In this document: positions 49,881 to 61,739 of the stretch, piece by piece
Layout: each line of letters starts with the position of its first letter
Numbering within the stretch: position 1 is the stretch's first letter
Assembly: GCF_040054535.1 (NCBI RefSeq)
Contig: NC_090779.1
Coordinates: 22,314,501 to 22,378,500, forward strand
Length of the DNA stretch: 64,000 nucleotides
DNA from: Antennarius striatus
Taxonomy: Eukaryota > Chordata > Actinopteri > Lophiiformes > Antennariidae
Direction: 5' to 3'
Made by a program: the position numbers and the translations under genes
Notes under the pieces: generated by a model
What the model was told of the DNA's origin: nothing
The model's input: the letters and a program-made list of their open reading frames with translations, nothing else
Databases searched by the model: none

Positions 49881-52800
49881 AGTTTCATCCTTTCTTTAAT
49901 AATCTTCTACATATTTATTAACTCTCAACCGACATATTTTGTAACAGCAGAAACATAATGAGTTTTGAACAGCTCATTTTTTCCACACAATCAATTTCAG
50001 AAAATATATGTAGAAAACTCATTGATGTTTTTTCATCTTGAACACACAGCAGAAGCCTTTTACCAACGAAATAAAAGACTTCTGCTAAGGACATCCCAGT
50101 TGCATCGTAATTAAGCAGAGTGAACATCCATTGTTCGCTGCTGAGCTAATTAGTGGGATTAGCCCACAATAAAGAATGAACAACTCAATGGGTTTGACGA
50201 GCATCTGAAATGGACATGATGAAGTAATCCTGAGTGCACAGCGGCTTGCTTGACCCCAAGTCTGAACAGCTGCAGCAGAAAACTCAGAGGTGTGTCACTG
50301 ACAGCTGCATTGCACTGACAGGAGGTCACAATTAGCGGAACAATGAACGGAACTGAGCCCTTTTTACTGTTTATAACTGCTTGTGTTCCTACTGTGACAG
50401 TTCAAACTATTGGCTTCACTGTTCACAGAAAAAATAAGCTTACTGTTTGTGTTTGTGCATAAATCTCTACAGATAGATGATCTGATTTTTCATAATGTTT
50501 CAAATGTCTTACATTCCTCTATAAAAACAGGTGGTGAAACACAACCATTCATCAACATTTCCACATTTCCCACCATCTGATGTTTGACCGGCAATCGTTG
50601 ATAAAATCACTGGGTTGTGTTTGCTCTGATATAAAACAAGAATTGGGGTGTGTTTTGTTGGAAGAAGAGGGGTTATTATGATCATGCGTGCAAGCTTCTG
50701 ATATTCATTTCACATAAGATGAGGTCTTTAACACAGAAACTCACACACGGTGAACTCATAATGCTAAGTAGGAATATAAAACACATGCATGTCAAGCAAA
50801 ACAATAATTGTTAGAGTTTATGGCTCTTATATTCCAAACTGGGACAGACAGTGGAGCGGCGAGAGCAGACAGCTGACTGCCTTCGCTTGAAGGCATTTCA
50901 AAGACGACAACAATGAAGCTCCATCACAATTCAGCCTAGCATCAGGGTGTCCACGGAGACGGATAATTGGGGGCAACCCCTCCAACACCAGGCAGTGATT
51001 ACTCAGGAGACAGCATTAGAGGATTGGAAGGAGTTTAATTGGGTGTGCTGAATAACTTGATCACTATTGAGGTTCATGTCACTGGTGTGATGTCTGAATG
51101 TCTAAACTGAGGATAACGGACAGAGTCGTCTGACGAGGAAAGAGGAAGAGTCGTCGCTTGACGGTGATGCAACAGGGATGTCCATAATTGGCTGCATATC
51201 AAAGCATCTTTTTGATTTGCACCTGCTTTTTGTAATAGAAACGACTGTGATGTCTCTGTCTTTGAAGAGCGGCCGGCTTTTTCATTTAGTTGAAACTGGA
51301 ACAGAAACTAAATAAAAAAGTTGCTGCAAAGCAGATTGCAAATGAGCTTCCTGAACAAAAGATCTAAAGAAAATTATTAAAAGGAGTTCTTGTTTACTCT
51401 GATCCTGAAAAACGCCTTCAGTTGTAATATCGTTCAGGATAATTATAGTTTATGTTTTATGGGAGTCAGAAGAAACAAATCTGTAAAACCAGAGCTGTTA
51501 ATTATTCTTATGTACAAAAGTAATGTTTATAATAAAAGTCGGTCTTACAATGTAAATATTGTATAAGAAACAAAGTCCTTTTTGACCAACCCTGAATAAA
51601 AACTACATATAAAAGCAAGCTATTAGATACAGAATATTGTTTGATCGATTATTTTGTGTGCTTAAGGTCGGACTTACACCCCATTTGTTGGATTTCATTT
51701 GATTTCACTCATGACGCCAGGTTCCCCCAATCAGGACTGGAATCTGATTTGTTCCTCCACCTTTCAGGAAGTCCAGTCTGATGTAAAACATGTCAACCAC
51801 TGCTTGTGAAACATGACTTCACTGTAATGTAAGACTTTCTCATGAATATTGATTAGTTGAGAGCAAGTCCAGGGTGGGTGTCACATGTCTTCCTGCGAGT
51901 TAACAGCATTCAATAAAACTCTGCAGCATCAATTCTCTGCTCGGAAATCTCTAGAGCTCATATTGACATGATGTGTCCCATTATTGGTTGGAGGGGTAGT
52001 GGTTATCTAGTGAAATATGGTGGGGGGGAAATCCCAGAATGCTTTGCGAACAGAAGCAATGTAAATGAAAGATGGCTCCAATTCTGGAAAAAGAAGAACC
52101 CAAAGGTAATTTATCTTCAAAAAAAATGTTTTAAAAAATTCTAAGGACTATCATATTAATTTGGATGTATAATTGATAATATTCTGAAGCAGTTCTGAGC
52201 AATAGTCATGTATTTTTACATGCAGGTTATTTTCTCCTCTTCTTTTGCTCCATCCTGTAAATAAGGATATATTTGTCAAGAGTTTTTGGTTTGTATTGAA
52301 GTAGAATACTTTTATGTTTTCATGAGATGCCTGAGCAAACCAGGAATCTAATCTGAATTCTAGTACTAAAGAAATCCACATCAAAAACTCCTGTGGGAAT
52401 TAGAATGCTGAGTGATGCATTACTGTCTGATAATTATCTGAACCAGAGCATAACTTACCTACTGATGAGGTCATGAGTGGCGTCCAATTTCCGAGATACT
52501 GGACTGGATAAAATTGGTCTGGACTAAGCCGTACTAGACAGAACTGGACTGGACTTATGAGTCAATGCTTGTAAATGTTGGTATTTTCATTTAGCTGCTG
52601 AACCTGTTACGAAGCACAAAATGCATACAGGAGATTGTTGAAGTTCTTTAGTCAGTAAAAAGTTCCTAAACAATAAATAGAAAGAAAGGGTGATGTCACA
52701 AAAAGCTAAATGTGCTCTGACCTCATTTTAAAGGCTGTTCTAGACACCAATTCCAAAAAAAGTCAATCAGGTGGGATGTCATATTTCATCTAGTGCTGAA

Positions 52801-53808
52801 TGATTTGCAATTTATTCATTGCCTTTCAGGAAGCTCTGTGAGGACTGCCAGCCGCATTTTATGATCAACCATGATTCCTGTAAAGCAGGCTGCCTGAATT
52901 TATTCTACAGTTTGTACAGCGCAAGCAGGGAAAATACTTCGTGTGACGTGACAATGTCTTCCTCCACAACTGTCAAACCTGAAGAGAAAAATCGATTCAC
53001 AGAAAAGGGAATATTCTCACACATTTCCTCAAAGACCTGAGAGACACAGAGAGGATAAGCTGGTTTCCATAGCAATTGTCGGTCCTGTCACATGGTTACC
53101 TAGGAACTAGTCCTGTGATGCTGTGCGATTTATTTGTTTATGTTTGGTAAATCTCTGGTTGTCACTTCGATAGACTAAAGCCGTATGTCAGTGTTCCACT
53201 CCAGCAGTCAGGAGAATCTAAAATGTCAGAGTGAGAGATAGAAAACATGGCGCTAAAGATGAAAAGCTATCATCTCACGTTATTTACCATGAGTTGGGTT
53301 GCAAAAGCAAAGGGGTCAAACTACACTATGATTAAATCCAGTAATGTATGTAGAGATGAATATCTTAAAAGCCTCTGCTCCATCTCTGAAGGAGACGACC
53401 AAACTCCATTTGGCTGAAAGCACCATCAGTTTCTTAAAATCCGATTACTGGGTTCAGAAGAAAGATAAGTTACGAGCAACTGGATTACAGTAATCACATT
53501 ATTAAACCAAACCTAGAGGAGTGATTGCAGTCGTAACCCCAGGCAAAATGAGAAGACATAACTAATTTTTTTTTTACCAGAATAACAAAAATCTCTGTTG
53601 TTAAGTTTTAATTTATTTAAACTTAAATTAAAGTATATTTAACATCAACACTTCCTCTACTTCATGTAGGTTCCTCTCCGTTTGTTCACTACCACATGTC
53701 CTGGTTCAGAGCGCCCTCTGCTGCACCGTGAACAGGAGGTTCGTTTTTACATCCAGTGCAAGACATGACTAAAAACACCTTCATGTAACAGAAACATGTT
53801 TCTCTATA
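49881..53808. other. non-coding stretch, minor degenerate repeat
   Basis: No gene is recognised. A small run of GGACTGGA/GGTCTGGACTAA-type units lies at 52501-52555. ORFs do not exceed 77 codons and show no domain. Confidence 0.45.
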
Positions 53809-53985
53809 CAGCCATCCATCCATTTTCTGCCGCTGCATCCACCGCAGTGGGTCACGGGAAGCTGGAGCCTATCCCAGCTGGCATAGGGCGTGAGGCGGGG
53901 GACACTCCGGGCACTACGCAGTGCACCGCGGAGCCACACACAAAGACAGACAACCAAGGACACACACACTCCTAAGTGCAATATA
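53809..53985 (-). mobile_element. LINE 3' tail with GATG-type end
   Basis: On the minus strand this reads '...agctgggataggctccagct' and then '...gcggcagaaaatggatggat', ending in short GGAT/GATG repeats. It is one of the most frequent teleost repeat tails and is associated with GATG-tailed LINEs such as the Rex3/RTE group. It is a 3' fragment of about 175 bases without coding sequence. Exact family is uncertain. Confidence 0.65.
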
Positions 53986-54139
53986 TCCATTCTTCACTCA
54001 CACAGAAGGCAACAGCGGCACTGATGCTAAAGACATAAGAAAAACATTCAAGAGGTGACACATTTTAATACTATACTACAATCATTACAGTTGACCTAAT
54101 CTCTGAATGTGATTTTTGAAGCAATAACCTAAAACATCT
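53986..54139. other. non-coding spacer
   Basis: No feature recognised. Confidence 0.4.
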
Positions 54140-54197
54140 AGTCTCCATAGAGACTATTAAAATTACAATTGCTGAATATTTTTCAAGTTGTCAAGAC
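54140..54197 (+). repeat. single-copy relative of the tandem-array unit
   Basis: This 58-base stretch aligns with the array unit at 55869-55927: AGTCTCC.TAGAGACTAT, then AAAA, then a CAATTG/CCATTGG region, ending TTTCAA.TTGTCAAG. Most positions agree, with scattered mismatches and one gap by eye. It ends where the Penelope-like remnant begins. It may be an ancestral flank, an old escaped unit piece, or part of a shared element. Confidence 0.55.
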
Positions 54198-55090
54198 AAC
54201 AGAAGAAGCCTCTTGAATGAAATGTCTTCAATGAACTTCCCACAACCAGTTGATTGGACTTAATGCCTTAATAACCATGACCTCGATGAATGACAAGGAC
54301 ATGAGAGGAAGTTGAGGAGAGCAGCTAGTTATTCTTATACTCATTTTACAAATTATTAATTTTCTATATCTGACAATTCCAAGTCTTCATGGTGTTAAGT
54401 GAGCCTCATGCTCATCCAACGGTTGCTGTTTTTGATTGAATCTACAGATAAAACATATTATAGTCTTAATAAGCTCAGTAGGCAATATCAATTCAAAAGT
54501 TAATGCTCTTCAATTTTAATATTACACAGATAATAAGTCTCCTTAAAGTGTCTGAAAAGCTAAGGAGGATCTTTAACAAATACAAGGTTCCTGTGTAGTT
54601 TAAACCGGGAAACACCCTCTGACAAAAACTGGTCCATCCAAGATAAATGCAACGAGGAATGCTCCAATGTCTACATAGGGGAAACCAAATAACCACTACA
54701 CAGGCGCATGGCTCAACACAGAAGAGCCAACTCATCAGGACAGGACTCAGCAGTCTTCCTTCACCTCAAGGAAGAGGGACACTCATTTCAGGATACCGAT
54801 GTTCAGATCTTGGACAGGGAAGATATGTCCATGCTAATGACCCTCATTAGCACACAAAGGAGAAACTCGCATTTGAACAACCCCCCTTTGACACCCCCAT
54901 CAACAATCGTTGAAGAGGCAGACGGGTTTCAACGATGGTCGTTGGAATGTGAATAGCAATGACCACACCCACAGGGTTAATAAGTTGGGACATGACCAGC
55001 CACCTTCAGAACTGAAGAAGTCTCTTGGATGAGAGACGAAACGTCTTCAAGAACTTTCTAAACGTCCAATGAATTGACTTAAACAGCTTT
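54198..55090 (+). mobile_element. Penelope-like retroelement remnant (GIY-YIG endonuclease region)
   Basis: A fossil of a Penelope-like element. The middle (about 54647-54950) encodes recognisable endonuclease text: NVYIGET of the GIY-YIG fold and MAQHRRANSSGQDSAVFLHL further on. It is flanked by two related non-coding blocks in direct orientation, beginning GAAGAAGCCTCTTG at 54202 and GAAGAAGTCTCTTGG at 55014, each followed by ...CGTCTTCAA-like text. This layout fits the terminal repeats known for the family. The reverse transcriptase part is absent and the endonuclease frame is interrupted in several places, so the copy is broken and probably old. Confidence 0.8.
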
Positions 55091-55122
55091 CGAGATTAGA
55101 GAACTCAGACCGCCGCCTATGT

Positions 55123-55124
<2 letters not shown>

Positions 55125-55179
<55 letters not shown>

Positions 55180-55190
55180 ATGTGTGTGTG
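55125..55190. repeat. (TG)n microsatellite, slightly interrupted
   Basis: Sixty-six bases of TG with two interruptions (TTTG and TATG). It lies between the Penelope-like remnant and the tandem array. Confidence 0.97.
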
Positions 55191-55282
55191 AAACTTATGA
55201 GATAAAGTGACAGAAATGTTTATTGTATATTTAAACAAAATACATATGCAGCCAGCAAAATAATGAATGGCATGTATATAAT
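55191..55282. other. spacer to array edge
   Basis: AT-rich bases with no clear match to the array unit. Similarity to the unit starts at about the TGTTTAAA near 55280. Confidence 0.4.
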
Positions 55283-55865
55283 GTTTAAATCTCTTCAGAA
55301 CGCAACACGTGAAGAATATCAAATAGAAAACTTGGATATGTACAACTAAGACAAACTAGAAACATTACGCAGTAACTTCCAAACAACAGCTGCATTTTTA
55401 CAGTCGAGTAACTTCCAAACAACAGCTGCATTTTAATAATCGAGAAAATGTCATGGCAACAGATGAAAACAATTATGAACGTCAGATCTATTTTGAAAAT
55501 TTTGAATTCCAAATTTAAGAAGTGAATAACCGAAATACACGAAGACATGACATGAAAACAGAAAAAAAATCTGTATGGAAACAAACCATCTCATCTAAAA
55601 TAGCATCTTTGAAGGTTTTCTTAAAACTCAAGCTGCGTGTAGTGTCTCAAACAGACTCTTCATTTACCAACACTTCATGACCCTTCTTAGAATCACAGTC
55701 ACTCATCACTTCCGAGTCACAAGGGCGGGGTATTGGCGATAGCTTTCAATGAGTAGGAATTAAATGAAACTTTACTTTAATGATCGCTGTCTTTAGACAT
55801 ATCCAAGAATGCCTTGCAATGTCCCATCTATTCATCAATCAACTTATGTTACTTTTAGACAGATA
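55283..55865. repeat. left-edge partial unit, diverged
   Basis: This covers the part of the unit from TGTTTAAA to the next anchor. It starts diverged (for example GAACGCAACACGTGAAG versus GAGTGCAACACGTAAAG) and becomes almost identical further right. It contains a local 36-base direct duplication, 55372-55407 and 55408-55443, not seen in other units. More divergence at the edge than inside is typical of tandem arrays. Confidence 0.85.
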
Positions 55866-56724
55866 ATGAGTCTCCTTAGAGACTATCAAAAATTGCCATT
55901 GGCGATTATATTTCAAATTGTCAAGGCGGGGTATTGGGTAAAGTTTTCAACTAGCAATAATCGCGCCTCGGGTAAACCTCATAGGCTACGATACTGCCAC
56001 TGCGCAAAGCTGATGGTAAGATTGGACCACCAGCATCATGTCTCTACTCACACTCCTCTTTGCTATGGTTTCAACAATGGCCCTGGTCTCAGCTACCAGT
56101 CTTTCGTGTGTGGGAAAAACCAAAAACAGGGTCAGCGCCACACAGTACCTCTACAGACTATCAAAATGTTCATGTTTAAAGAGAGTGCAACACGTAAAGA
56201 TCAAATGGAAAACTTAGAAAAGTACAACTAAAGCAAACTAGAAAGGTGACAACATTATGGTGTAACTTCCAACTTTTTCCAAATATCAGATGCATTTTAA
56301 TAATCGAGAAAATGTCATGGCAACAGATGAAAACAATTATGAACGTCAGATCTATTTTGAAACTTTTGAATTCCAAATTTAAGAAGTGAATAACCGAAAT
56401 ACACGCAGACATGACATGAAAACAGAAAAAAAATCTGTATGGAAACAAACCATCTCATCTAAAATAGCATCTTTGAAGGTTTTCTTAAAACTCAAGCTGC
56501 GTGTAGTGTCTCAAACAGACTCTTCATTTACCAACACTTCATGACCCTTCTTAGAATCACAGTCACTCATCACTTCCGAGTCACAAGGGCGGGGTATTGG
56601 CTATAGCTTTCAATGAGTAGGAATTAAATGATACTTTAATGATCACTGTCTTTAGACATATCCAAGAATGCCTTGCAATGTCCCATCTATTCATCAATGA
56701 ACTTATGTTACTTTTAGACAGATA
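55866..56724. repeat. array unit 1 (859 bp)
   Basis: First complete unit. It differs from the others in two informative places. It has CTTTCGTGTGTG where all others have CTTTAGTGTGTG, so the signal-peptide-like frame reads on. Its plus-strand frame extends upstream to give 140 codons (55809-56231). Confidence 0.95.
56038..56217 (+). other. signal-peptide-like 59-codon ORF in array unit 1
   Basis: The frame starts MSLLTLLFAMV and continues to ALVSATSL: a run of leucine, alanine, methionine and valine ending in VSA, which looks like a secretory signal sequence with a plausible cleavage after Ala. In this unit it continues through SCVGKTKNRVSATQYLYRL and KCSCLKRV to a stop at 56215-56217, giving a basic, three-cysteine tail. 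In every other unit that keeps the ATG, the frame stops after 22 codons (TAG right after ATSL). The tail is probably not under coding selection. The unit may have captured the first coding exon of a secreted-protein gene, with GTGTGT at the end as a weak splice donor. I cannot name the gene. Confidence 0.25.
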
Positions 56725-57583
56725 ATGAGTCTCCTTAGAGACTATCAAAAATTGCCATTGGCAATTATATTTCAAATTGTCAAGGCGGGGTATTGGGTAA
56801 AGTTTTCAACTAGCAATAATCGCGCCTCGGGTAAACCTCATAGGCTACGATACTACCACTGCGCAAAACTGATGGTAAGATTGGACCACCAGCATCATGT
56901 CTCTACTCACACTCCTCTTTGCTATGGTTTCAACAATGGCCTTGGTCTCAGCTACCAGTCTTTAGTGTGTGAGAAAAACCAAAAACAGGGTCAGCGCCAC
57001 ACAGTACCTCTACAGACTATCAAAATGTTCATGTTTAAAGAGAGTGCAACACGTAAAGATCAAATGGAAAACTTAGAAAAGTACAACTAAAGCAAACTAG
57101 AAAGGTGACAACATTATGGTGTAACTTCCAACTTTTTCCAAATATCAGATGCATTTTAATAATCGAGAAAATGTCATGGCAACAGACGAAAACAATTATG
57201 AACGTCAGATCTATTTTGAAAATTTTGAATTCCAAATTTAAGAAGTGAATAACCGAAATACACGCAGACATGACATGAAAACAGAAAAAAAATCTGTATG
57301 GAAACAAACCATCTCATCTAAAATAGCATCTTTGAAGGTTTTCTTAAAACTCAAGCTGCGTGTAGTGTCTCAAACAGACTCTTCATTTACCAACACTTCA
57401 TGACCCTTCTTAGAATCACAGTCACTCATCACTTCCGAGTCACAAGGGCGGGGTATCGGCTATAGCTTTCAATGAGTAGGAATTAAATGATACTTTAATG
57501 ATCACTGTCTTTAGACATATCCAAGAATGCCTTGCAATGTCCCATCTATTCATCAATGAACTTATGTTACTTTTAGACAGATA
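56725..57583. repeat. array unit 2 (859 bp)
   Basis: Full-length unit of the 859 class. The 22-codon signal-like frame is at 56897-56965. The 121-codon plus frame is intact (56725-57090). Confidence 0.95.
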
Positions 57584-58442
57584 ATGAGTCTCCTTAGAGA
57601 CTATCAAAAATTGCCATTGGCAATTATATTTCAAATTGTCAAGGCGGGGTATTGGGTAAAGTTTTCAACTAGCAATAATCGCGCCTCGGGTAGACCTCAT
57701 AGGCTACGATACTACCACTGCGCAAAACTGATGGTAAGATTGGACCACCAGCATCATGTCTCTACTCACACTCCTCTTTGCTATGGTTTCAACAATGGCC
57801 TTGGTCTCAGCTACCAGTCTTTAGTGTGTGAGAAAAACCAAAAACAGGGTCAGCGCCACACAGTACCTCTACAGACTATCAAAATGTTCATGTTTAAAGA
57901 GAGTGCAACACGTAAAGATCAAATGGAAAACTTAGAAAAGTACAACTAAAGCAAACTAGAAAGGTGACAACATTATGGTGTAACTTCCAACTTTTTCCAA
58001 ATATCAGATGCATTTTAATAATCGAGAAAATGTCATGGCAACAGACGAAAACAATTATGAACGTCAGATCTATTTTGAAAATTTTGAATTCCAAATTTAA
58101 GAAGTGAATAACCGAAATACACGCAGACATGACATGAAAACAGAAAAAAAATCTGTATGGAAACAAACCATCTCATCTAAAATAGCATCTTTGAAGGTTT
58201 TCTTAAAACTCAAGCTGCGTGTAGTGTCTCAAACAGACTCTTCATTTACCAACACTTCATGACCCTTCTTAGAATCACAGTCACTCATCACTTCCGAGTC
58301 ACAAGGGCGGGGTATCGGCTATAGCTTTCAATGAGTAGGAATTAAATGATACTTTAATGATCACTGTCTTTAGACATATCCAAGAATGCCTTGCAATGTC
58401 CCATCTATTCATCAATGAACTTATGTTACTTTTAGACAGATA
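57584..58442. repeat. array unit 3 (859 bp)
   Basis: Nearly identical to unit 2; differences include GGTAGACCTC for GGTAAACCTC. The 121-codon frame is intact. Confidence 0.95.
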
Positions 58443-59301
58443 ATGAGTCTCCTTAGAGACTATCAAAAATTGCCATTGGCAATTATATTTCAAATTGTCA
58501 AGGCGGGGTATTGGGTAAAGTTTTCAACTAGCAATAATCGCGCCTCGGGTAGACCTCATAGGCTACGATACTGCCACTGCGCAAAGCTGATGGTAAGATT
58601 GGACCACCAGCATCATGTCTCTACTCGCACTCCTCTTTGCTATGGTTTCAACAATGGCCTTGGTCTCAGCTACCAGTCTTTAGTGTGTGAGAAAAACCAA
58701 AAACAGGGTCAGCGCCACACAGTACCTCTACAGACTATCAAAATGTTCATGTTTAAAGAGAGTGCAACACGTAAAGATCAAATGGAAAACTTAGAAAAGT
58801 ACAACTAAAGCAAACTAGAAAGGTGACAACATTATGGTGTAACTTCCAACTTTTTCCAAATATCAGATGCATTTTAATAATCGAGAAAATGTCATGGCAA
58901 CAGACGAAAACAATTATGAACGTCAGATCTATTTTGAAAATTTTGAATTCCAAATTTAAGAAGTGAATAACCGAAATACACGCAGACATGACATGAAAAC
59001 AGAAAAAAAATCTGTATGGAAACAAACCATCTCATCTAAAATAGCATCTTTGAAGGTTTTCTTAAAACTCAAGCTGCGTGTAGTGTCTCAAACAGACTCT
59101 TCATTTACCAACACTTCATGACCCTTCTTAGAATCACAGTCACTCATCACTTCCGAGTCACAAGGGCGGGGTATCGGCTATAGCTTTCAATGAGTAGGAA
59201 TTAAATGATACTTTAATGATCACTGTCTTTAGACATATCCAAGAATGCCTTGCAATGTCCCATCTATTCATCAATGAACTTATGTTACTTTTAGACAGAT
59301 A
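58443..59301. repeat. array unit 4 (859 bp)
   Basis: Nearly identical to unit 3. One change (ACTCGCACTCC) alters both overlapping frames. The 121-codon frame is intact. Confidence 0.95.
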
Positions 59302-60011
59302 ATGAGTCTCCTTAGAGACTATCAAAAATTGCCATTGGCAATTATATTTCAAATTGTCAAGGCGGGGTATTGGGTAAAGTTTTCAACTAGCAATAATCGC
59401 GCCTCGGGTAGACCTCATAGGCTACGATACTGCCACTGCGCAAAGCTGATGGTAAGATTGGACCACCAGCATCAATTTCTCTACTCACACTCCTCTTTGC
59501 TATGGTTTCAACAATGGCCCTGGTCTCAGCTACCAGTCTTTAGTGTGTGGGAAAAACCAAAAACAGGGTCAGCGCCACACAGTACCTCTACAGACTATCA
59601 AAATGTTCATGTTTAAAGAGAGTGCAACACGTAAAGATCAAATGGAAAACTTAGAAAAGTACAACTAAAGCAAACTAGAAAGGTGACAACATTATGGTGT
59701 AACTTCCAACAGAAAAAAAATCTGTATGGAAACAAACCATCTCATCTAAAATAGCATCTTTGAAGGTTTTCTTAAAACTCAAACTGCGTGTAGTGTCTCA
59801 AACAGACTCTTCATTTACCAACACTTCAGGACCCTTCTTAGAATCACAGTCACTCATCACTTCCGAGCCACAAGGGCGGGGTATTGGCTATAGCTTTCAA
59901 TGAGTAGGAATTAAATGATACTTTAATGATCACTGTGTTTAGACATATCCAAGAATGCCTTGCAATGTCCCATCTATTCATCAATGAACTTATGTTACTT
60001 TTAGACAGATA
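59302..60011. repeat. array unit 5 (710 bp, short class)
   Basis: It carries the 150-base deletion (junction 59710/59711) and a one-base gain near 59475 that removes the ATG of the signal-like frame and shifts the 121-codon frame. Its neutral loss of both frames argues against an essential product. Confidence 0.95.
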
Positions 60012-60875
60012 ATGAGTCTCCTTAGAGACTATCAAAAATTGCCATTGGCAATTATATTTCAAATTGTCAAGGCTGGGTATTGGGTAAAGTTTTCAACTAG
60101 CAATAATCGCGCCTCGGGTAAACCTCATAGGCTACGATACTGCCACTGCGCAAAGCTGATGGTAAGATTGGACCACCAGCATCATGTCTCTACTCACACT
60201 CCTCTTTGCTATGGTTTCAACAATGGCCCTGGTCTCAGCTACCAGTCTTTAGTGTGTGGGAAAAACCAAAAACAGGGTCAGCGCCACACAGTACCTCTAC
60301 AGACTATCAAAATGTTCATGTTTAAAGAGAGTGCAACACGTAAAGATCAAATGGAAAACTTAGAAAAGTACAACTAAAGCAAACTAGAAAGGTGACAACA
60401 TTATGGTGTAACTTCCAACTTTTTCCAAATATCAGATGCATTTTAATAATCGAGAAAATGTCATGGCAACAGACGATAACAATTATGAACGTCAGATCTA
60501 TTTAGAAAATTTTGAATTCCAAATTTAAGAAGTGAATAACCGAAATACACGCAGACATGACATGAAAACAGAAAAAAAATCTGTATGGAAACAAACCATC
60601 TCATCTAAAATAGCATCTTTGAAGGTTTTCTTAAAACTCAAACTGCGTGTAGTGTCTCAAACAGACTCTTCATTTACCAACACTTCATGACCCTTCTTAG
60701 AATCACAGTCACTCATCACTTCCGAGTCAAAAGGGCAGGGTATTGGCTATAGCTTTCAATGAGTAGGAATTAAATGAAACTTTACTTTAATGATCGCTGT
60801 CTTTAGACATATCCAAGAATGTCTTGCAATGTCCCATCTATTCATCAATGAACTTATATTACTTTTAGACAGATA
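60012..60875. repeat. array unit 6 (864 bp, long class)
   Basis: Long-class unit; it shares the diagnostic ACGATAACAATTATG and TATTTAGAAAATTTTG with units 7 and 9. The 121-codon frame is intact. Confidence 0.95.
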
Positions 60876-61739
60876 ATGAGTCTCCTTAGAGACTATCAAA
60901 AATTGCCATTGGCAATTATATTTCAAATTGTCAAGGCTGGGTATTGGGTAAAGTTTTCAACTAGCAATAATCGCGCCTCGGGTAAACCTCATAGGCTACG
61001 ATACTGCCACTGCGCAAAGCTGATGGTAAGATTGGACCACCAGCATCATGTCTCTACTCACACTCCTCTTTGCTATGGTTTCAACAATGGCCCTGGTCTC
61101 AGCTACCAGTCTTTAGTGTGTGGGAAAAACCAAAAACAGGGTCAGCGCCACACAGTACCTCTACAGACTATCAAAATGTTCATGTTTAAAGAGAGTGCAA
61201 CACGTAAAGATCAAATGGAAAACTTAGAAAAGTACAACTAAAGCAAACTAGAAAGGTGACAACATTATGGTGTAACTTCCAACTTTTTCCAAATATCAGA
61301 TGCATTTTAATAATCGAGAAAATGTCATGGCAACAGACGATAACAATTATGAACGTCAGATCTATTTAGAAAATTTTGAATTCCAAATTTAAGAAGTGAA
61401 TAACCGAAATACACGCAGACATGACATGAAAACAGAAAAAAAATCTGTATGGAAACAAACCATCTCATCTAAAATAGCATCTTTGAAGGTTTTCTTAAAA
61501 CTCAAACTGCGTGTAGTGTCTCAAACAGACTCTTCATTTACCAACACTTCATGACCCTTCTTAGAATCACAGTCACTCATCACTTCCGAGTCAAAAGGGC
61601 AGGGTATTGGCTATAGCTTTCAATGAGTAGGAATTAAATGAAACTTTACTTTAATGATCGCTGTCTTTAGACATATCCAAGAATGTCTTGCAATGTCCCA
61701 TCTATTCATCAATGAACTTATATTACTTTTAGACAGATA
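60876..61739. repeat. array unit 7 (864 bp, long class)
   Basis: Near-identical to unit 6, implying a recent local duplication. The 121-codon frame is intact. Confidence 0.95.

Noticed and set aside
54708-54956. 82-codon ORF as a host gene
   Set aside because: Its text matches the endonuclease region of Penelope-like elements and it sits between that family's non-coding repeats.
55809-56231. 140-codon ORF at the start of the array as a host gene
   Set aside because: It is the same frame as the 121-codon ORF of the other units with a chance upstream extension. Differences among copies look neutral and no domain is recognised.
56176-56448. 90-codon minus-strand ORFs repeated through the array
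   Set aside because: They are reverse-strand readings of the same AT-rich repeat, disappear in short units because of the 150-bp deletion, and have no recognised domain.
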